Below are positions 53,041 through 61,941 of a DNA stretch of 64,000 nt, one piece after another. Positions within the stretch are counted from its first letter, which is position 1. Each line of letters begins with the position of its first letter. Source of the stretch: Halomonas sp. KG2 (GTDB lineage Bacteria; Pseudomonadota; Gammaproteobacteria; Pseudomonadales; Halomonadaceae); assembly GCA_030440445.1 (NCBI GenBank), contig CP098528.1, positions 3,844,001-3,908,000 of the forward strand. Direction: 5' to 3'. The translations under genes and the position numbers were made by a program. The notes below the pieces were generated by a model. The model did no database searches, was not told the origin of the DNA, and saw only the letters and a list, made by a program, of their open reading frames with translations.

Positions 53041-53678
53041 TGGCTGACGCCACCACAGCACCAGGACAACCCCAGCACCTTCAACTGGCAGATGGCTCAT
53101 CGCTGCTACTTGATGGCAATAGTGCCCTGGATATTAACCTCACCGAGATGCAGCGGGGCTTAACATTACGCCGCGGCCGCCTGTGGATTGATGCCGCCAA
53201 AGACCCCCAGCATCCGCTAATTATTACCGCCGGAGAGGCGTCGGTGCGCGTTATAGGCACTCACTTTTCGGTAATGCGTAGCGGCGATCGTGTCACCGTC
53301 ACGGTGGAAGAGGGGCAAGTAGCGGTCAGCGACAACCTGGACCACCAAGCCATGCTAGTGGGAGGCCAGCAAATTGCCTTGCAAGGTGGTGCACTTGGCC
53401 CAGTCTCAACAGTGGCAATCCCCCTGACGCGCGCCTGGAAGGAGGGAAGAATAATTTTTGACGATGCTGAAATCAGCGAGGTCGTGGCACAGCTTGAACG
53501 CATGCTACCAGGGCGTGTACTTATTGATAAGCAAGCATTTTCCGAGCTTCGCGTCTCTGGCAGTTTTCATGCCAACCAACCAGCCGCGTTAATTGAAACA
53601 TTAACCGATGTGTTTGGCATCACAGTGCATAACCTGCCTGGCAACCTGCTTTGGCTACGCCCCACCCATACCAGTTAA
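53040..53678 (+). pseudogene. Headless HasS/FecR copy (periplasmic part only)
   Basis: About 212 residues equal to the C-terminal two thirds of HasS, starting just after its TM helix (MADATTAPGQPQHLQLADGS). It lacks both the sigma-binding domain and the membrane anchor and has no signal peptide, so it should be inactive or stuck in the cytoplasm. Its ATG overlaps the stop of the truncated hasA (TGATG at 53038-53042), which could allow coupled translation. The frame is still open and nearly identical to HasS, arguing for recent homogenisation or some remaining use. Confidence 0.82.
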
Positions 53679-53767
53679 GAACGCTAAGAGCAGCCACTGC
53701 AGTGTTAGTTACCGAGTACAAATCACTTACCTTGCCGTTTTTATCCACCCACAGCAGCGAGTTCATC

Positions 53768-54382
53768 ATGGAAGCACTTTTCTCCCCGCCCAAAGGGGCA
53801 AACACTCTCCCGTTAAGTAAACGGTTAAAACTTGATACACACTCAACGCATGAGCGTGTTGATGAAGCCATTATGGCGCTATCTCCATTTGCCAGCCTAA
53901 AAGGTTACCAGCGCTTTCTTGTGGTTCAGTACCAGTTTCAACGCCGTACAGCACCTCTCTATCATCAACAGAACCTATGCGCCTGGCTGGAAGGATTACC
54001 CCAGCGTTGCCGTTACAGCGCCGTGATTAGTGATTGCCAAGACCTAGCCCTAAACCTAAACGATTTAAAGGAGCTCTCCCTCCCAGAGCCAGCTATCGAT
54101 TCCCAAGCAGCCGCACTTGGCTGGCTCTATGTGAATGAAGGCTCTAACCTAGGTGCCGCTTTTTTGCTCAATTACGCCAGCCAACTAGGACTCTCCGCTA
54201 ATTTTGGCGCCCGGCACCTTGCTCCCAGCGATTCAGGGCGAGGGCTACATTGGCGTCGTTTTACTGCTCAGTTGGATGCTATATCACTATCAGACGAACA
54301 ATCTATTCAGGCACTAAACGGCGCGCGAGAAGCATTTCAGTTCGTCAGGTCGCTGGCCTCAATAGCGCTAAATAACCACTAG
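53768..54382 (+). CDS. hemO: Haem oxygenase, HemO type (copy 2)
   Basis: 204 residues, very similar to the copy at 48590. Proximal His28 is kept in LDTHSTHERVDEAIM, and the distal segment YVNEGSNLGAAFLLNYA and FGARHLAP are kept. One codon is inserted (ELSLPEPAID versus TLSPEPTID). All changes look conservative, so both copies are probably active. Start at ATG 53768. Its stop codon lies inside a 25-bp tandem duplication (54361-54410). Confidence 0.88.
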   Translation: MEALFSPPKGANTLPLSKRLKLDTHSTHERVDEAIMALSPFASLKGYQRFLVVQYQFQRRTAPLYHQQNLCAWLEGLPQRCRYSAVISDCQDLALNLNDLKELSLPEPAIDSQAAALGWLYVNEGSNLGAAFLLNYASQLGLSANFGARHLAPSDSGRGLHWRRFTAQLDAISLSDEQSIQALNGAREAFQFVRSLASIALNNH

Positions 54383-54410
54383 AAAAATAGCGCTAAATAA
54401 CCACTAGAAA
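54361..54410 (+). repeat. Perfect 25-bp tandem duplication at the 3' end of haem oxygenase copy 2
   Basis: Two identical 25-bp units (54361-54385 and 54386-54410) followed by a partial third unit, AATAGCGC. The unit contains the haem oxygenase stop codon TAG. Copy 1 of the island has only one unit plus the partial, so this expansion came after the 5.2-kb duplication. Confidence 0.9.
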
Positions 54411-54459
54411 AATAGCGCCGCAAGCAGCTTTTATGCAAATGACACCACAGGGAGTTTCA

Positions 54460-54741
54460 ATGACTCAAACCATAGAAGGGCAACCATTCAGCTTGCTTAA
54501 TCGCAGCCTTCCCATCGCGTCTCTACTGCTCAACTGGTGGGCAGCCAGCCTGTGTATCGTCACATTACTCAGTGGATGCTTGGGCACTCTTTATGGACTT
54601 TTCCAAGAAACATTCGAGGTTTGGCTTTCACTGCTCCTCGCGATAGGAGCGGGTGCCCTATTGCATAGTGTGGTGATAATACTCGCATTGACCATTTGCG
54701 TAATAGCCGAACCACCTAACGTGAGCCATACACACCACTAA
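54460..54741 (+). CDS. Small membrane protein (copy 2)
   Basis: 93 residues, close duplicate of the 87-residue protein at 49254. The hydrophobic segments are the same (IASLLLNWWAASLCIVTLL and LSLLLAIGAGALLHSVVII), with a slightly longer tail, IAEPPNVSHTHH, that ends in three His. Start at ATG 54460 after AGGGAG. Family not recognised. Confidence 0.7.
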   Translation: MTQTIEGQPFSLLNRSLPIASLLLNWWAASLCIVTLLSGCLGTLYGLFQETFEVWLSLLLAIGAGALLHSVVIILALTICVIAEPPNVSHTHH

Positions 54742-54800
54742 GTTTTAGAAATATTTATCTAAAAACTGTTTTTTCATGATGGAAACCGCCCCCACAAACG

Positions 54801-54830
54801 TTAATGATTATAAAAATGATTCTTATTAGC
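54801..54830 (+). promoter_or_regulatory. Fur-box-like sequence upstream of hasR copy 2
   Basis: TTAATGATTATAAAAATGAT then TCTTATTAGC, about 21 bp before the hasR2 start. AATGATTCTTATT is a better Fur-like match than the copy-1 version. Candidate only. Confidence 0.42.
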
Positions 54831-54851
54831 GAAAAAAGGAGCGTTATCTCA

Positions 54852-57800
54852 ATGCACTTAAAGGTTTTCCCCCGATCGTCAATCACCGCCGCTGTGATGC
54901 TGGGCCTGCTTGCCACTCAAACTCAGGTACAGGCCCAGCCCTCTGCGCAAAACTCAGTCGATGCGCCACAGCAGACTCCCTTTCAGCAGCTCTATACGTT
55001 CGACCTTCCCGAGCAGCATCTGCTCTACTCGTTGGGCGAGTTCACAGCGACTACCCAGATTTCCGTCGTTCGCCAGGATGGTCAACCTATCGACGGTACC
55101 GCACCTGCCTTACGCGGCGAAATGACAGCCGATGAAGCACTTCGCACACTGCTAGCCGACTCCTCACTAACTATTTCATACCGTAATGGCAGAACCGCCG
55201 AGCTGCTGGAGCCAGCAACCTCGCTTACCGTGGGCAACCAAACGGCCTTTAGCACCCTGACCGTATCGGCTGAGCGTATAGGTGACGATTGGGTATATCA
55301 CGAACCGCGCGCAGTGAGTGTTATCAGCCGCGAACAGATCGATCGTACGCCACCCCGTCATGCCGCCGATATGCTCCAGGAAACGCCCGGCGTTTATAGT
55401 GCGGTCAATGCGCAAGACCCAGGGCTGTCGGTCAACATCCGTGGCATGCAAGACTTTGGGCGCGTCAACATGATGGTTGATGGCATGCGCCAGAACTTTA
55501 ACGATAACGGTCACCAGCAACGCAACGGCACCATGTATGTCGACTCCGAGTTATTGTCGGACGTTGTCATTGAGAAAGGCGCCAGTACGGGGGTACATGG
55601 CGCGGGCGCCATCGCCGGTAGCGCCAACTTCCGCACCATCGATGTGGACGATGTTCTTTTACCGGGTAAAGATATAGGCGTGCGCTTACGCGGCATGACC
55701 GGCGTAGGTGGCGAAGGTAATGGAGTTAACTTTATTGGTAGCGCGGCTGTGGCTGGGCGCCTTGGCGACCGCTGGGAACTACTGGCGGCGCGCAGCAACC
55801 GTAATTTCGGCGAATATGCGCCTGGGCGTCGGCGCCCCAACTATGACTTCCTGACGGTAGGTGTTCAGGATGAGTTTCACCAGCAGATAGAGCAAGACGT
55901 CGAACGGGTCAGATTTACAGATAACGAACAGGACTCCAACCTGTTCAAGGCACGCTTTCATATCGATGACGACCAATCGCTAACGTTCTCTTACTTGGGT
56001 ACCGAGCTCTCCTATAACAACGTTTCCGATCGTCAGGTACTCGACCCCGTCGATGGTAGCGTGCGCGACGGCGATGATGCCTGGCGCCGCTTTGGCGACG
56101 CCAGTACAACCTCCGACTCGGTCAGCCTGCGCTATAACCTTAACCCCTCCTCCCCTCTGATTAACCTGGAGGCTAACGCCTACTTCGTTTCAACAGAAGG
56201 GCAGCGTTATACCGAAGCTGGCCGGCCTGTGGTTCAGGGTGGCACCAACATGACCGAGCTGGCCTGGATGATAGGCGTCTGCGAGACCAATCCGGTTCAG
56301 GATATGTACTACAACGCCTGCCGGGCGGGGCTTGACAACAATAACCGCACTCAAATCGATACCTACGGCTTTACATTGGAGAATACCGCGCGCTTTTCAC
56401 TAAGTGGCATGGACGGTTTCTCCTCTAACCACGGTATTGAGTATTTTATTGATAAGGGCGAGTCCACCACCACACAGGAGCGTGGCGGACGCCAGTTGGC
56501 CTCGACCGACAACACCATGCAGCCCAGCGGAGAGCGCAGTATTGCCAGCGCCTTTGGCAATCTGCAGTGGGAAAACGAGACCTTTACCCTGGCGGCAGGG
56601 CTTCGTTACGACTACTACAAGCTTGATGGCTCCACCAAGTTGCCTGGAGCGGAATGGACTTATCGTGACCGCTATGCCATGGCTTCGCGGCACGCAGAGA
56701 ATCAGTTGGCAAATCGAACCAGAAATTGTCATAACCCCTCCCCCGGTTCAAGTGAGCGCTCGATACAGAGGGCTTGCGATAGCATTGCTGCTTATGAAGG
56801 CTACGCCAACGACCCAACCACTTTCCCCGGCTATGAGACAAGCGGCCATTTCAATCCAATGTGGCTCTCAGAAACCGTGCCACATGACTATGACGTCGAT
56901 AACAGCATGGACAAACTTCTGCCAACGCTATCCGCAGCCTATCGCCCCAATGAGAACATTGAGCTGTTTGCCAACTGGGGCCGCGGCTGGCGGCCACCCT
57001 CACTTACCGAAACACTCATGCAGGGCAGCCACCCCGGCGACCCCTTTGCGGTTCTGTTCCCTAACCCCCATGCACAGCCGGAAACCTCGCGCAGTTGGGA
57101 TGTAGGCGCCAACTTTACTGCCCAGAACCTGTTTCGCGATGGAGACCGCTTTTTCAGCAAGCTCTCCTACTACGATACCCGCGTGGACAACTACCTGATC
57201 ACTTCCATGGTTAACGTGATGCCAGGACAGGTAGGGGGATTAGGCCACACCATGTTCGTGCCCAACCTGCTACCGATGAACTTCCGTGGTTTAGAGCTGG
57301 AGATCGATTACGACGCTGAAAATTGGTATACCCAAGCTAACTACACCCATGTTCTGGGTAGCGATAATCAATTCTGCCAAAAGGTCTACCCACTAGGCAG
57401 CGGCAATATCCGCGAGGATATGCCAGATGAGAACGGCAACTACTCTGACGCCCACTACGAAGCCATCGAGGCAGGCTACGACTCTTATGAAGCCATGAGA
57501 GATGACCTGACCTATTGCGGCATCGATGTCATCGGTATGAACAGCGCCCGGCAATTGCCGATGGATCGCGGCAGTCTGGTATTCGGCACCCGCTGGTTAG
57601 ATCAGCGCCTGGATGTGGGCACCCGCCTTAACTACAGCGCCGCAGGCGGCCCAGAAGATTTTGACTTTGATTTGTGGCCCAGCTACGTCACCTGGGACCT
57701 CTACGCTAGCTACCAAGTCAACCCTAACCTGCTACTGCGTGCCACCATGCTTAACGTGCGCGATCGCAACTACGTTACCGGCTACTCGGATATTTTCTCC

Positions 57801-57854
57801 AAGAGTTACGGGGCGGGCCGCACCCTAATGGCCGGGGCAGAACTGCGTTTTTAA
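54852..57854 (+). CDS. hasR: HasR-type haemophore/haem TonB-dependent receptor (copy 2)
   Basis: 1000 residues with the same domains as copy 1: signal peptide, STN signalling domain, plug with NDNGHQQRNG, barrel, QGSHPGDPFAVLFPNPHA loop and terminal LMAGAELRF. Start at ATG 54852 (MHLKVFPRSS) after AAGGAGCG; the upstream start at 54804 would spoil the signal peptide. Residues about 83-264 are encoded by DNA identical to copy 1. Strong differences lie in loops near 400, 440-470 and 600-680 (HNPSPGSSERSIQRACDS versus SPYLSEAKRQRACDR). Located directly before the intact hasA. Confidence 0.88.
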   Translation: MHLKVFPRSSITAAVMLGLLATQTQVQAQPSAQNSVDAPQQTPFQQLYTFDLPEQHLLYSLGEFTATTQISVVRQDGQPIDGTAPALRGEMTADEALRTLLADSSLTISYRNGRTAELLEPATSLTVGNQTAFSTLTVSAERIGDDWVYHEPRAVSVISREQIDRTPPRHAADMLQETPGVYSAVNAQDPGLSVNIRGMQDFGRVNMMVDGMRQNFNDNGHQQRNGTMYVDSELLSDVVIEKGASTGVHGAGAIAGSANFRTIDVDDVLLPGKDIGVRLRGMTGVGGEGNGVNFIGSAAVAGRLGDRWELLAARSNRNFGEYAPGRRRPNYDFLTVGVQDEFHQQIEQDVERVRFTDNEQDSNLFKARFHIDDDQSLTFSYLGTELSYNNVSDRQVLDPVDGSVRDGDDAWRRFGDASTTSDSVSLRYNLNPSSPLINLEANAYFVSTEGQRYTEAGRPVVQGGTNMTELAWMIGVCETNPVQDMYYNACRAGLDNNNRTQIDTYGFTLENTARFSLSGMDGFSSNHGIEYFIDKGESTTTQERGGRQLASTDNTMQPSGERSIASAFGNLQWENETFTLAAGLRYDYYKLDGSTKLPGAEWTYRDRYAMASRHAENQLANRTRNCHNPSPGSSERSIQRACDSIAAYEGYANDPTTFPGYETSGHFNPMWLSETVPHDYDVDNSMDKLLPTLSAAYRPNENIELFANWGRGWRPPSLTETLMQGSHPGDPFAVLFPNPHAQPETSRSWDVGANFTAQNLFRDGDRFFSKLSYYDTRVDNYLITSMVNVMPGQVGGLGHTMFVPNLLPMNFRGLELEIDYDAENWYTQANYTHVLGSDNQFCQKVYPLGSGNIREDMPDENGNYSDAHYEAIEAGYDSYEAMRDDLTYCGIDVIGMNSARQLPMDRGSLVFGTRWLDQRLDVGTRLNYSAAGGPEDFDFDLWPSYVTWDLYASYQVNPNLLLRATMLNVRDRNYVTGYSDIFSKSYGAGRTLMAGAELRF

Positions 57855-57887
57855 TTTAATGGCAGCGCGATTGTGTTGCTAACGAAT

Positions 57888-57953
57888 ATGCCCGCCCAGC
57901 GGGCATACAGGGCAGGTAACCCACGTTACCTGGCAATCACGGCCTAACGGGCC
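57888..57953 (+). other. Three consecutive hairpins in the hasR-hasA spacer (copy 2)
   Basis: ATGCCCGC-CCA-GCGGGCAT (57888-57906), CAGGTAAC-CCAC-GTTACCTG (57913-57932, perfect), and GGCC-TAACG-GGCC (57941-57953), then AAGGAG (57968-57973) before hasA. Pairing is kept relative to copy 1 although bases differ. Confidence 0.6.
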
Positions 57954-57980
57954 AATATTAGTAGATCAAGGAGACTGAAA

Positions 57981-58559
57981 ATGTCTATTAGCTATACTTA
58001 CGATGAAACTTGGTTCCCCAGCGATTTCACTTCCGGGACACTGGAGAGTCTACTGCTCGATTTTCAGACAAACGGGGCGGAAGGAGAGCACGATAATAGT
58101 AACCCGGGCGGTATCAACACCGGTGGTTTCTATACCAATGGGGTGGGCTCGGGCCTTGCGGGCGATACTTACGCCATGGCCAATAGCGATGGTGCTTTTG
58201 CCTTCTCAGCCACCGGAGATATCTCCTATAACTTCGCCGCCCATGCACTGACAGGCACCCTGGAAAGCATCACGCTGGGTTCCTTCCTCAACAGCGACGG
58301 AACGGTGACTAACGACTTCATCACCTTTACCTTCGACGACCCGATTGTGTCCGAGAACAGCGGCCGCGACAACACCGTCCACGACATCATCTGGGGCCTG
58401 ATGAACGGTAAAGTGGAAGGTGCTGAGGACAGCGCTGGCACTACGAATGACGGCGGCCTGCTGGCGGTACTGGACGATGCCGGTATTCTCGACGATGCCA
58501 TCCCAGCATCCGTCACTGGTGTCTCTACCAGCGAATTCGATTTCGCTCTGGCTGCGTGA
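57981..58559 (+). CDS. hasA: HasA haemophore (intact)
   Basis: 192 residues. Secreted haem-binding protein that takes haem from haemoglobin and hands it to HasR. No N-terminal signal; the C-terminus STSEFDFALAA is a type I secretion signal resembling the LLAA end of Serratia HasA. Haem ligands by alignment: His37 in GEHDNSNPGG (loop), Tyr83 in ISYNF, and supporting His88 in AAHALTG. GGFYTNGVGSG and HDIIWGLMNG match conserved HasA segments. Very acidic, as expected for a halophile's secreted protein. The exporter genes hasDEF follow after a hairpin. Confidence 0.9.
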   Translation: MSISYTYDETWFPSDFTSGTLESLLLDFQTNGAEGEHDNSNPGGINTGGFYTNGVGSGLAGDTYAMANSDGAFAFSATGDISYNFAAHALTGTLESITLGSFLNSDGTVTNDFITFTFDDPIVSENSGRDNTVHDIIWGLMNGKVEGAEDSAGTTNDGGLLAVLDDAGILDDAIPASVTGVSTSEFDFALAA

Positions 58560-58592
58560 GCAACGCCATCGCTATAAACAGCTAATAAAAAA

Positions 58593-58613
58593 GGCAAGGG
58601 GAAGCCCCTTGCC
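58593..58613. terminator. Hairpin between hasA and hasD
   Basis: GGCAAGGGG-AAG-CCCCTTGCC, a perfect 9-bp stem, 33 bp after hasA. On the plus strand there is no T-run after it, so it may attenuate or protect the hasA mRNA. On the minus strand it is followed by TTTTTTATT and would be a true terminator. Confidence 0.6.
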
Positions 58614-58792
58614 GCAACGTTCAAACACCGCGTCAAGGGCGTTATGCCTTGGCGCGGTGCCTCGGCATTCTCGCCCGATGAGACGAGAAGTCAAGCAGAG
58701 ACGTGACCAAAGCACTAATGAGAGAACGAATTCGAGACGAATGGCTATGGCGATTCGTTGATTTGTTACGTCTATTTTCAGGGACATAGCTA

Positions 58793-60580
58793 ATGACCCC
58801 CTCCCAACGCCAGCCCGGAAACGAACTCTACCAAGCACTCGGCCGCTATCGCGGCACACTGCGCTCGGTAGGGCTGTTCAGTGCGGTTATCAATCTACTG
58901 ATGCTAGTGCCGCCGCTGTATATGCTGCAGGTCTATGATCGCGTACTGGCTTCCGGCAATACCACCACGCTCATGATGCTAACGGGCATGGCGCTGGGGC
59001 TGCTGGCGTTAATGGGTGCCTTGGAGTACATACGTAGCCTGGCAGTCATTCATATTGGCGAACGGTTCGATGAACAACTGGGGGAGCGGGTTTACGCGGC
59101 GGCCTTCGAGCGCGGGCTAAGCGGCCAGGCAGCCCAGGCGGGGCAAGCCACTCGGGATCTTGATTCGCTGCGCCAATTTATCACCGGCAACGCGGTATTT
59201 GCGTTCTTCGATGCCCCCTGGTTCCCGTTGTATTTGCTGGTGATGTTTATGTTCCACCCCTGGATTGGTTGCCTGGCACTGGGGGGCGCCGTGGTACTGG
59301 TGGGCTTAGCGTGGCTGAATGAACGGCTTTCCCAGCCGCCGCTGCGTGAAGCGGGTTCGCTTTCTTTACAGGCCAATGCCATGGCGGAAGCACAATTGCG
59401 CCATGCCGATGCCATCGAGTCGATGGGTATGCTGTCGGCCTTTACCCGCCGCTGGTCGCACCTGCACGAGGGCTTTGTCGCGCTGCAGGGGCTGGCCAGC
59501 GAGCGTACCGCTCTGGTTACCGCTATCTCCAAGAGTCTGCGCGTCGCATTGCAGTCACTGGTGCTAGGGTTGGGCGCTTGGTTAGCGATTGGCGGGCAGA
59601 TCAGCCCTGGCACGATGATCGCGGGCTCTATCCTGATGGGCCGTGCGCTCAGCCCCATTGATCAGGTCATCAATGCCTGGCGGCAGTGGTCATCGACACG
59701 GCTGGCTTACCAACGCTTGGGTAACCTGCTAACAGCACACCCGGCCCGCCAGCCAGGCATGGATCTCCCTGCCCCGCTGGGCAAGCTTAATGTGGAGCCG
59801 GTGAGCGCCACGCCGCCCAGCGGAAAAGTACCCACGCTGGTTCAAGTGGGCTTCCAATTGGAAGCAGGCAGCGTGCTCGGTGTTATCGGGCCTTCGGGGT
59901 CAGGCAAATCTACTCTGGCCAAACTGCTGGTGGGTGTTTGGAAGCCGAAGATCGGCACCGTGCGTCTTGATGGTGCCGATATCAAGAGCTGGAACAAAGT
60001 GCTACTGGGGCCACATATCGGCTACCTGCCTCAGGATGTCGAGCTGTTTGCAGGTAGTGTGGCGGAGAATATCGCCCGCTTCAGCGAACCAGACCCCATG
60101 AAGGTCGTCGAGGCCGCTAAAACGGCTGGCGTACACGAACTGATTCTGGCACTCCCCAATGGCTACGACACCTATTTGGGAGACAGTGGAGTCGGCCTTT
60201 CGGGCGGGCAGCGCCAGCGTATTGCCCTGGCCAGGGCGCTCTACGGCCCCCCGGCGCTCGTTGTGCTGGACGAACCCAATGCAAGCCTTGATGACGCCGG
60301 AGAAAAAGCACTCTTGGAAGCGTTACAGCGACTGCGCGAACGCCACGTTACGGTGGTGCTGATCACCCACCGCCCTCAGGTACTCAAGGCCACCTCTCAC
60401 TTGCTAGTACTACGTGAAGGCCGCCTGCAGAAGTTCGGCCCCACTGAAGAGATATTGCAAACCCTGAGCGCTGCCCGCCCAGCGGCAGCACCTGCCAATG
60501 GCGCGATGGCCAGCCCGTATGCGCAAAGCGCTTATACCTACGGCAATGTTTCCATCAATCGTCAGGAGCAGCGCGCATGA
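58793..60580 (+). CDS. hasD: Type I secretion ABC transporter (HasD/PrtD type)
   Basis: 595 residues. An N-terminal six-TM domain ([20 protein letters not shown] near 33-52 is the PrtD/HasD hallmark) without a C39 peptidase domain, then the ATPase. Walker [10 protein letters not shown] near 365-373, signature [15 protein letters not shown] near 469-483, Walker [13 protein letters not shown], switch His in VLITHRPQ. Exports HasA in one step through HasE and HasF. The 233-bp gap after hasA holds a hairpin. Overlaps hasE by 4 bp. Confidence 0.92.
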   Translation: MTPSQRQPGNELYQALGRYRGTLRSVGLFSAVINLLMLVPPLYMLQVYDRVLASGNTTTLMMLTGMALGLLALMGALEYIRSLAVIHIGERFDEQLGERVYAAAFERGLSGQAAQAGQATRDLDSLRQFITGNAVFAFFDAPWFPLYLLVMFMFHPWIGCLALGGAVVLVGLAWLNERLSQPPLREAGSLSLQANAMAEAQLRHADAIESMGMLSAFTRRWSHLHEGFVALQGLASERTALVTAISKSLRVALQSLVLGLGAWLAIGGQISPGTMIAGSILMGRALSPIDQVINAWRQWSSTRLAYQRLGNLLTAHPARQPGMDLPAPLGKLNVEPVSATPPSGKVPTLVQVGFQLEAGSVLGVIGPSGSGKSTLAKLLVGVWKPKIGTVRLDGADIKSWNKVLLGPHIGYLPQDVELFAGSVAENIARFSEPDPMKVVEAAKTAGVHELILALPNGYDTYLGDSGVGLSGGQRQRIALARALYGPPALVVLDEPNASLDDAGEKALLEALQRLRERHVTVVLITHRPQVLKATSHLLVLREGRLQKFGPTEEILQTLSAARPAAAPANGAMASPYAQSAYTYGNVSINRQEQRA

Positions 60581-61941
60581 CCCTTCGCGATATCTCGCAG
60601 GCACCGCCTGCTGCAAAACAACACACCTCCTCAGCCACACCCGACTGGCAAGCACTCGCCATGCGTCGCAAGCGACGACCGATACGCATAGGGAGTTGGC
60701 TACTACTGGGAGGCTTAGCACTGTTTGTGGCTTGGGCAGCCTGGGCACCGTTGGATAATGGTATCGCGGTACCCGCAACAGTGGTTGTCTCCGGCAATCG
60801 ACAGGCGGTTGAGCATCCAACCGGCGGTGTTATTGGGCGGCTGTGGGTACGTGAAGGAGACCAAGTGACAGAAGGCCAGACACTGATCAGCCTGGACACC
60901 ACGCGGTTGGAACATCAAGCCCGTGCACTGCGCTTACAGCGGGCATCATCACTGGCAGAAACAGCACGCTTGGAGGCCGAGCGTGACCAACTAAGCACTA
61001 TTAGCATGCCTTCTGACCTGATGAGCAGTGCCGATGTAGACGTCGGCACCATGCTGGCATTGCAACGCCAGTTATTTACCAGCCGGCGTAATGCCCTGGC
61101 CGCTGAAATATCAGGGATCGAGGCCAACCTTGATGGTCAGCGTGCCCGGGTGGCGGGGCTAGAGTCCTCGATGACCCAACAGCGGCGGCGCCTGTCAGCC
61201 TTGGGTGAGCAGCGCAACAACCTGCGTGAGCTGGCTGCCGACGGTTATATTCCCCGCAACCGGCTGCTGGAAATCGAAAACAGCTATGCCCAGCTGCAGG
61301 CTAACATTGCCACAGAGACCGGCACGTTGCAGCAGACCCGACGCCAGATTGATGAGTTACAGCTTCGCCTGACCCAACGCAATGAAGAGTACCAGCGTGA
61401 CGTGCAGGAGCTACTGTCCCAGGCACGCTTACGTGCACAGGAGCTAACTAGCCAGCTGGCAAGCACCGAGTTTGACTTGGCCCATGCCGAGATACGCGCT
61501 CCTCGCTCAGGAACGGTGGTGGGGCTAACCCAGCATACCGAAGGAGGTGTGGCCCAGCCCGGTGCCTTACTGATGGAAATTGTCCCCCAAGGCGAACCCT
61601 TATTGGTGGAGGGCCAGTTGCCCGTTGAACAGATTGACCGAGTGCACGCGGGCCTGCCAGTTGAGCTTGCCTTTACCGCTTTCGAGCGTAGCAGCACACC
61701 ACGCATACCCGGGGTTGTCAGCCAGGTTTCCGCCGACCGGCTAACCAATGAACAGACAGGGCTGCCTTATTACCGGATGTATGTCGAAGTAGCCGCCGAT
61801 GACCTCTCACCCTTGGGCAGCCAACCACTCAAAGCGGGTATGCCGGTCGAAGCCTTTGTGCGCACTGGCGAACGCACGCTGCTCAACTACCTGTTTAAGC
61901 CACTGCTTGACCGCGCCCGCACGGCTTGGGGGGATGCATGA
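60577..61941 (+). CDS. hasE: Type I secretion membrane fusion protein (HasE/PrtE type)
   Basis: 454 residues. Short cytoplasmic tail with basic [11 protein letters not shown], one TM near 40-56 ([18 protein letters not shown]), a lipoyl half ([20 protein letters not shown]), and a long coiled coil near 110-305 rich in Gln/Arg/Leu. A second half follows ([20 protein letters not shown]), then a beta-barrel domain ending in [13 protein letters not shown]. Joins HasD to the outer-membrane channel. Coupled by ATGA overlaps to both hasD and hasF. Confidence 0.92.
   Translation: MTLRDISQAPPAAKQHTSSATPDWQALAMRRKRRPIRIGSWLLLGGLALFVAWAAWAPLDNGIAVPATVVVSGNRQAVEHPTGGVIGRLWVREGDQVTEGQTLISLDTTRLEHQARALRLQRASSLAETARLEAERDQLSTISMPSDLMSSADVDVGTMLALQRQLFTSRRNALAAEISGIEANLDGQRARVAGLESSMTQQRRRLSALGEQRNNLRELAADGYIPRNRLLEIENSYAQLQANIATETGTLQQTRRQIDELQLRLTQRNEEYQRDVQELLSQARLRAQELTSQLASTEFDLAHAEIRAPRSGTVVGLTQHTEGGVAQPGALLMEIVPQGEPLLVEGQLPVEQIDRVHAGLPVELAFTAFERSSTPRIPGVVSQVSADRLTNEQTGLPYYRMYVEVAADDLSPLGSQPLKAGMPVEAFVRTGERTLLNYLFKPLLDRARTAWGDA

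Larger units (their letters stand above)
47859..58237 (+). repeat. Two tandem ~5.2-kb copies of hasS'-haem oxygenase-small protein-hasR-hasA'
   Basis: Copy 1 runs from about 47859 to 53033 and copy 2 from about 53037 to 58237, in direct orientation. Each holds the 3' part of hasS, a haem oxygenase, a small membrane protein, a full hasR and the 5' part of hasA. The junction at 53028-53048 joins hasA to hasS, exactly the product of a tandem duplication with ends inside hasS and hasA. Offset between copies drifts from 5178 to 5204 bp through small indels. Sequence similarity is uneven: identical blocks alternate with clearly diverged ones. Confidence 0.9.
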
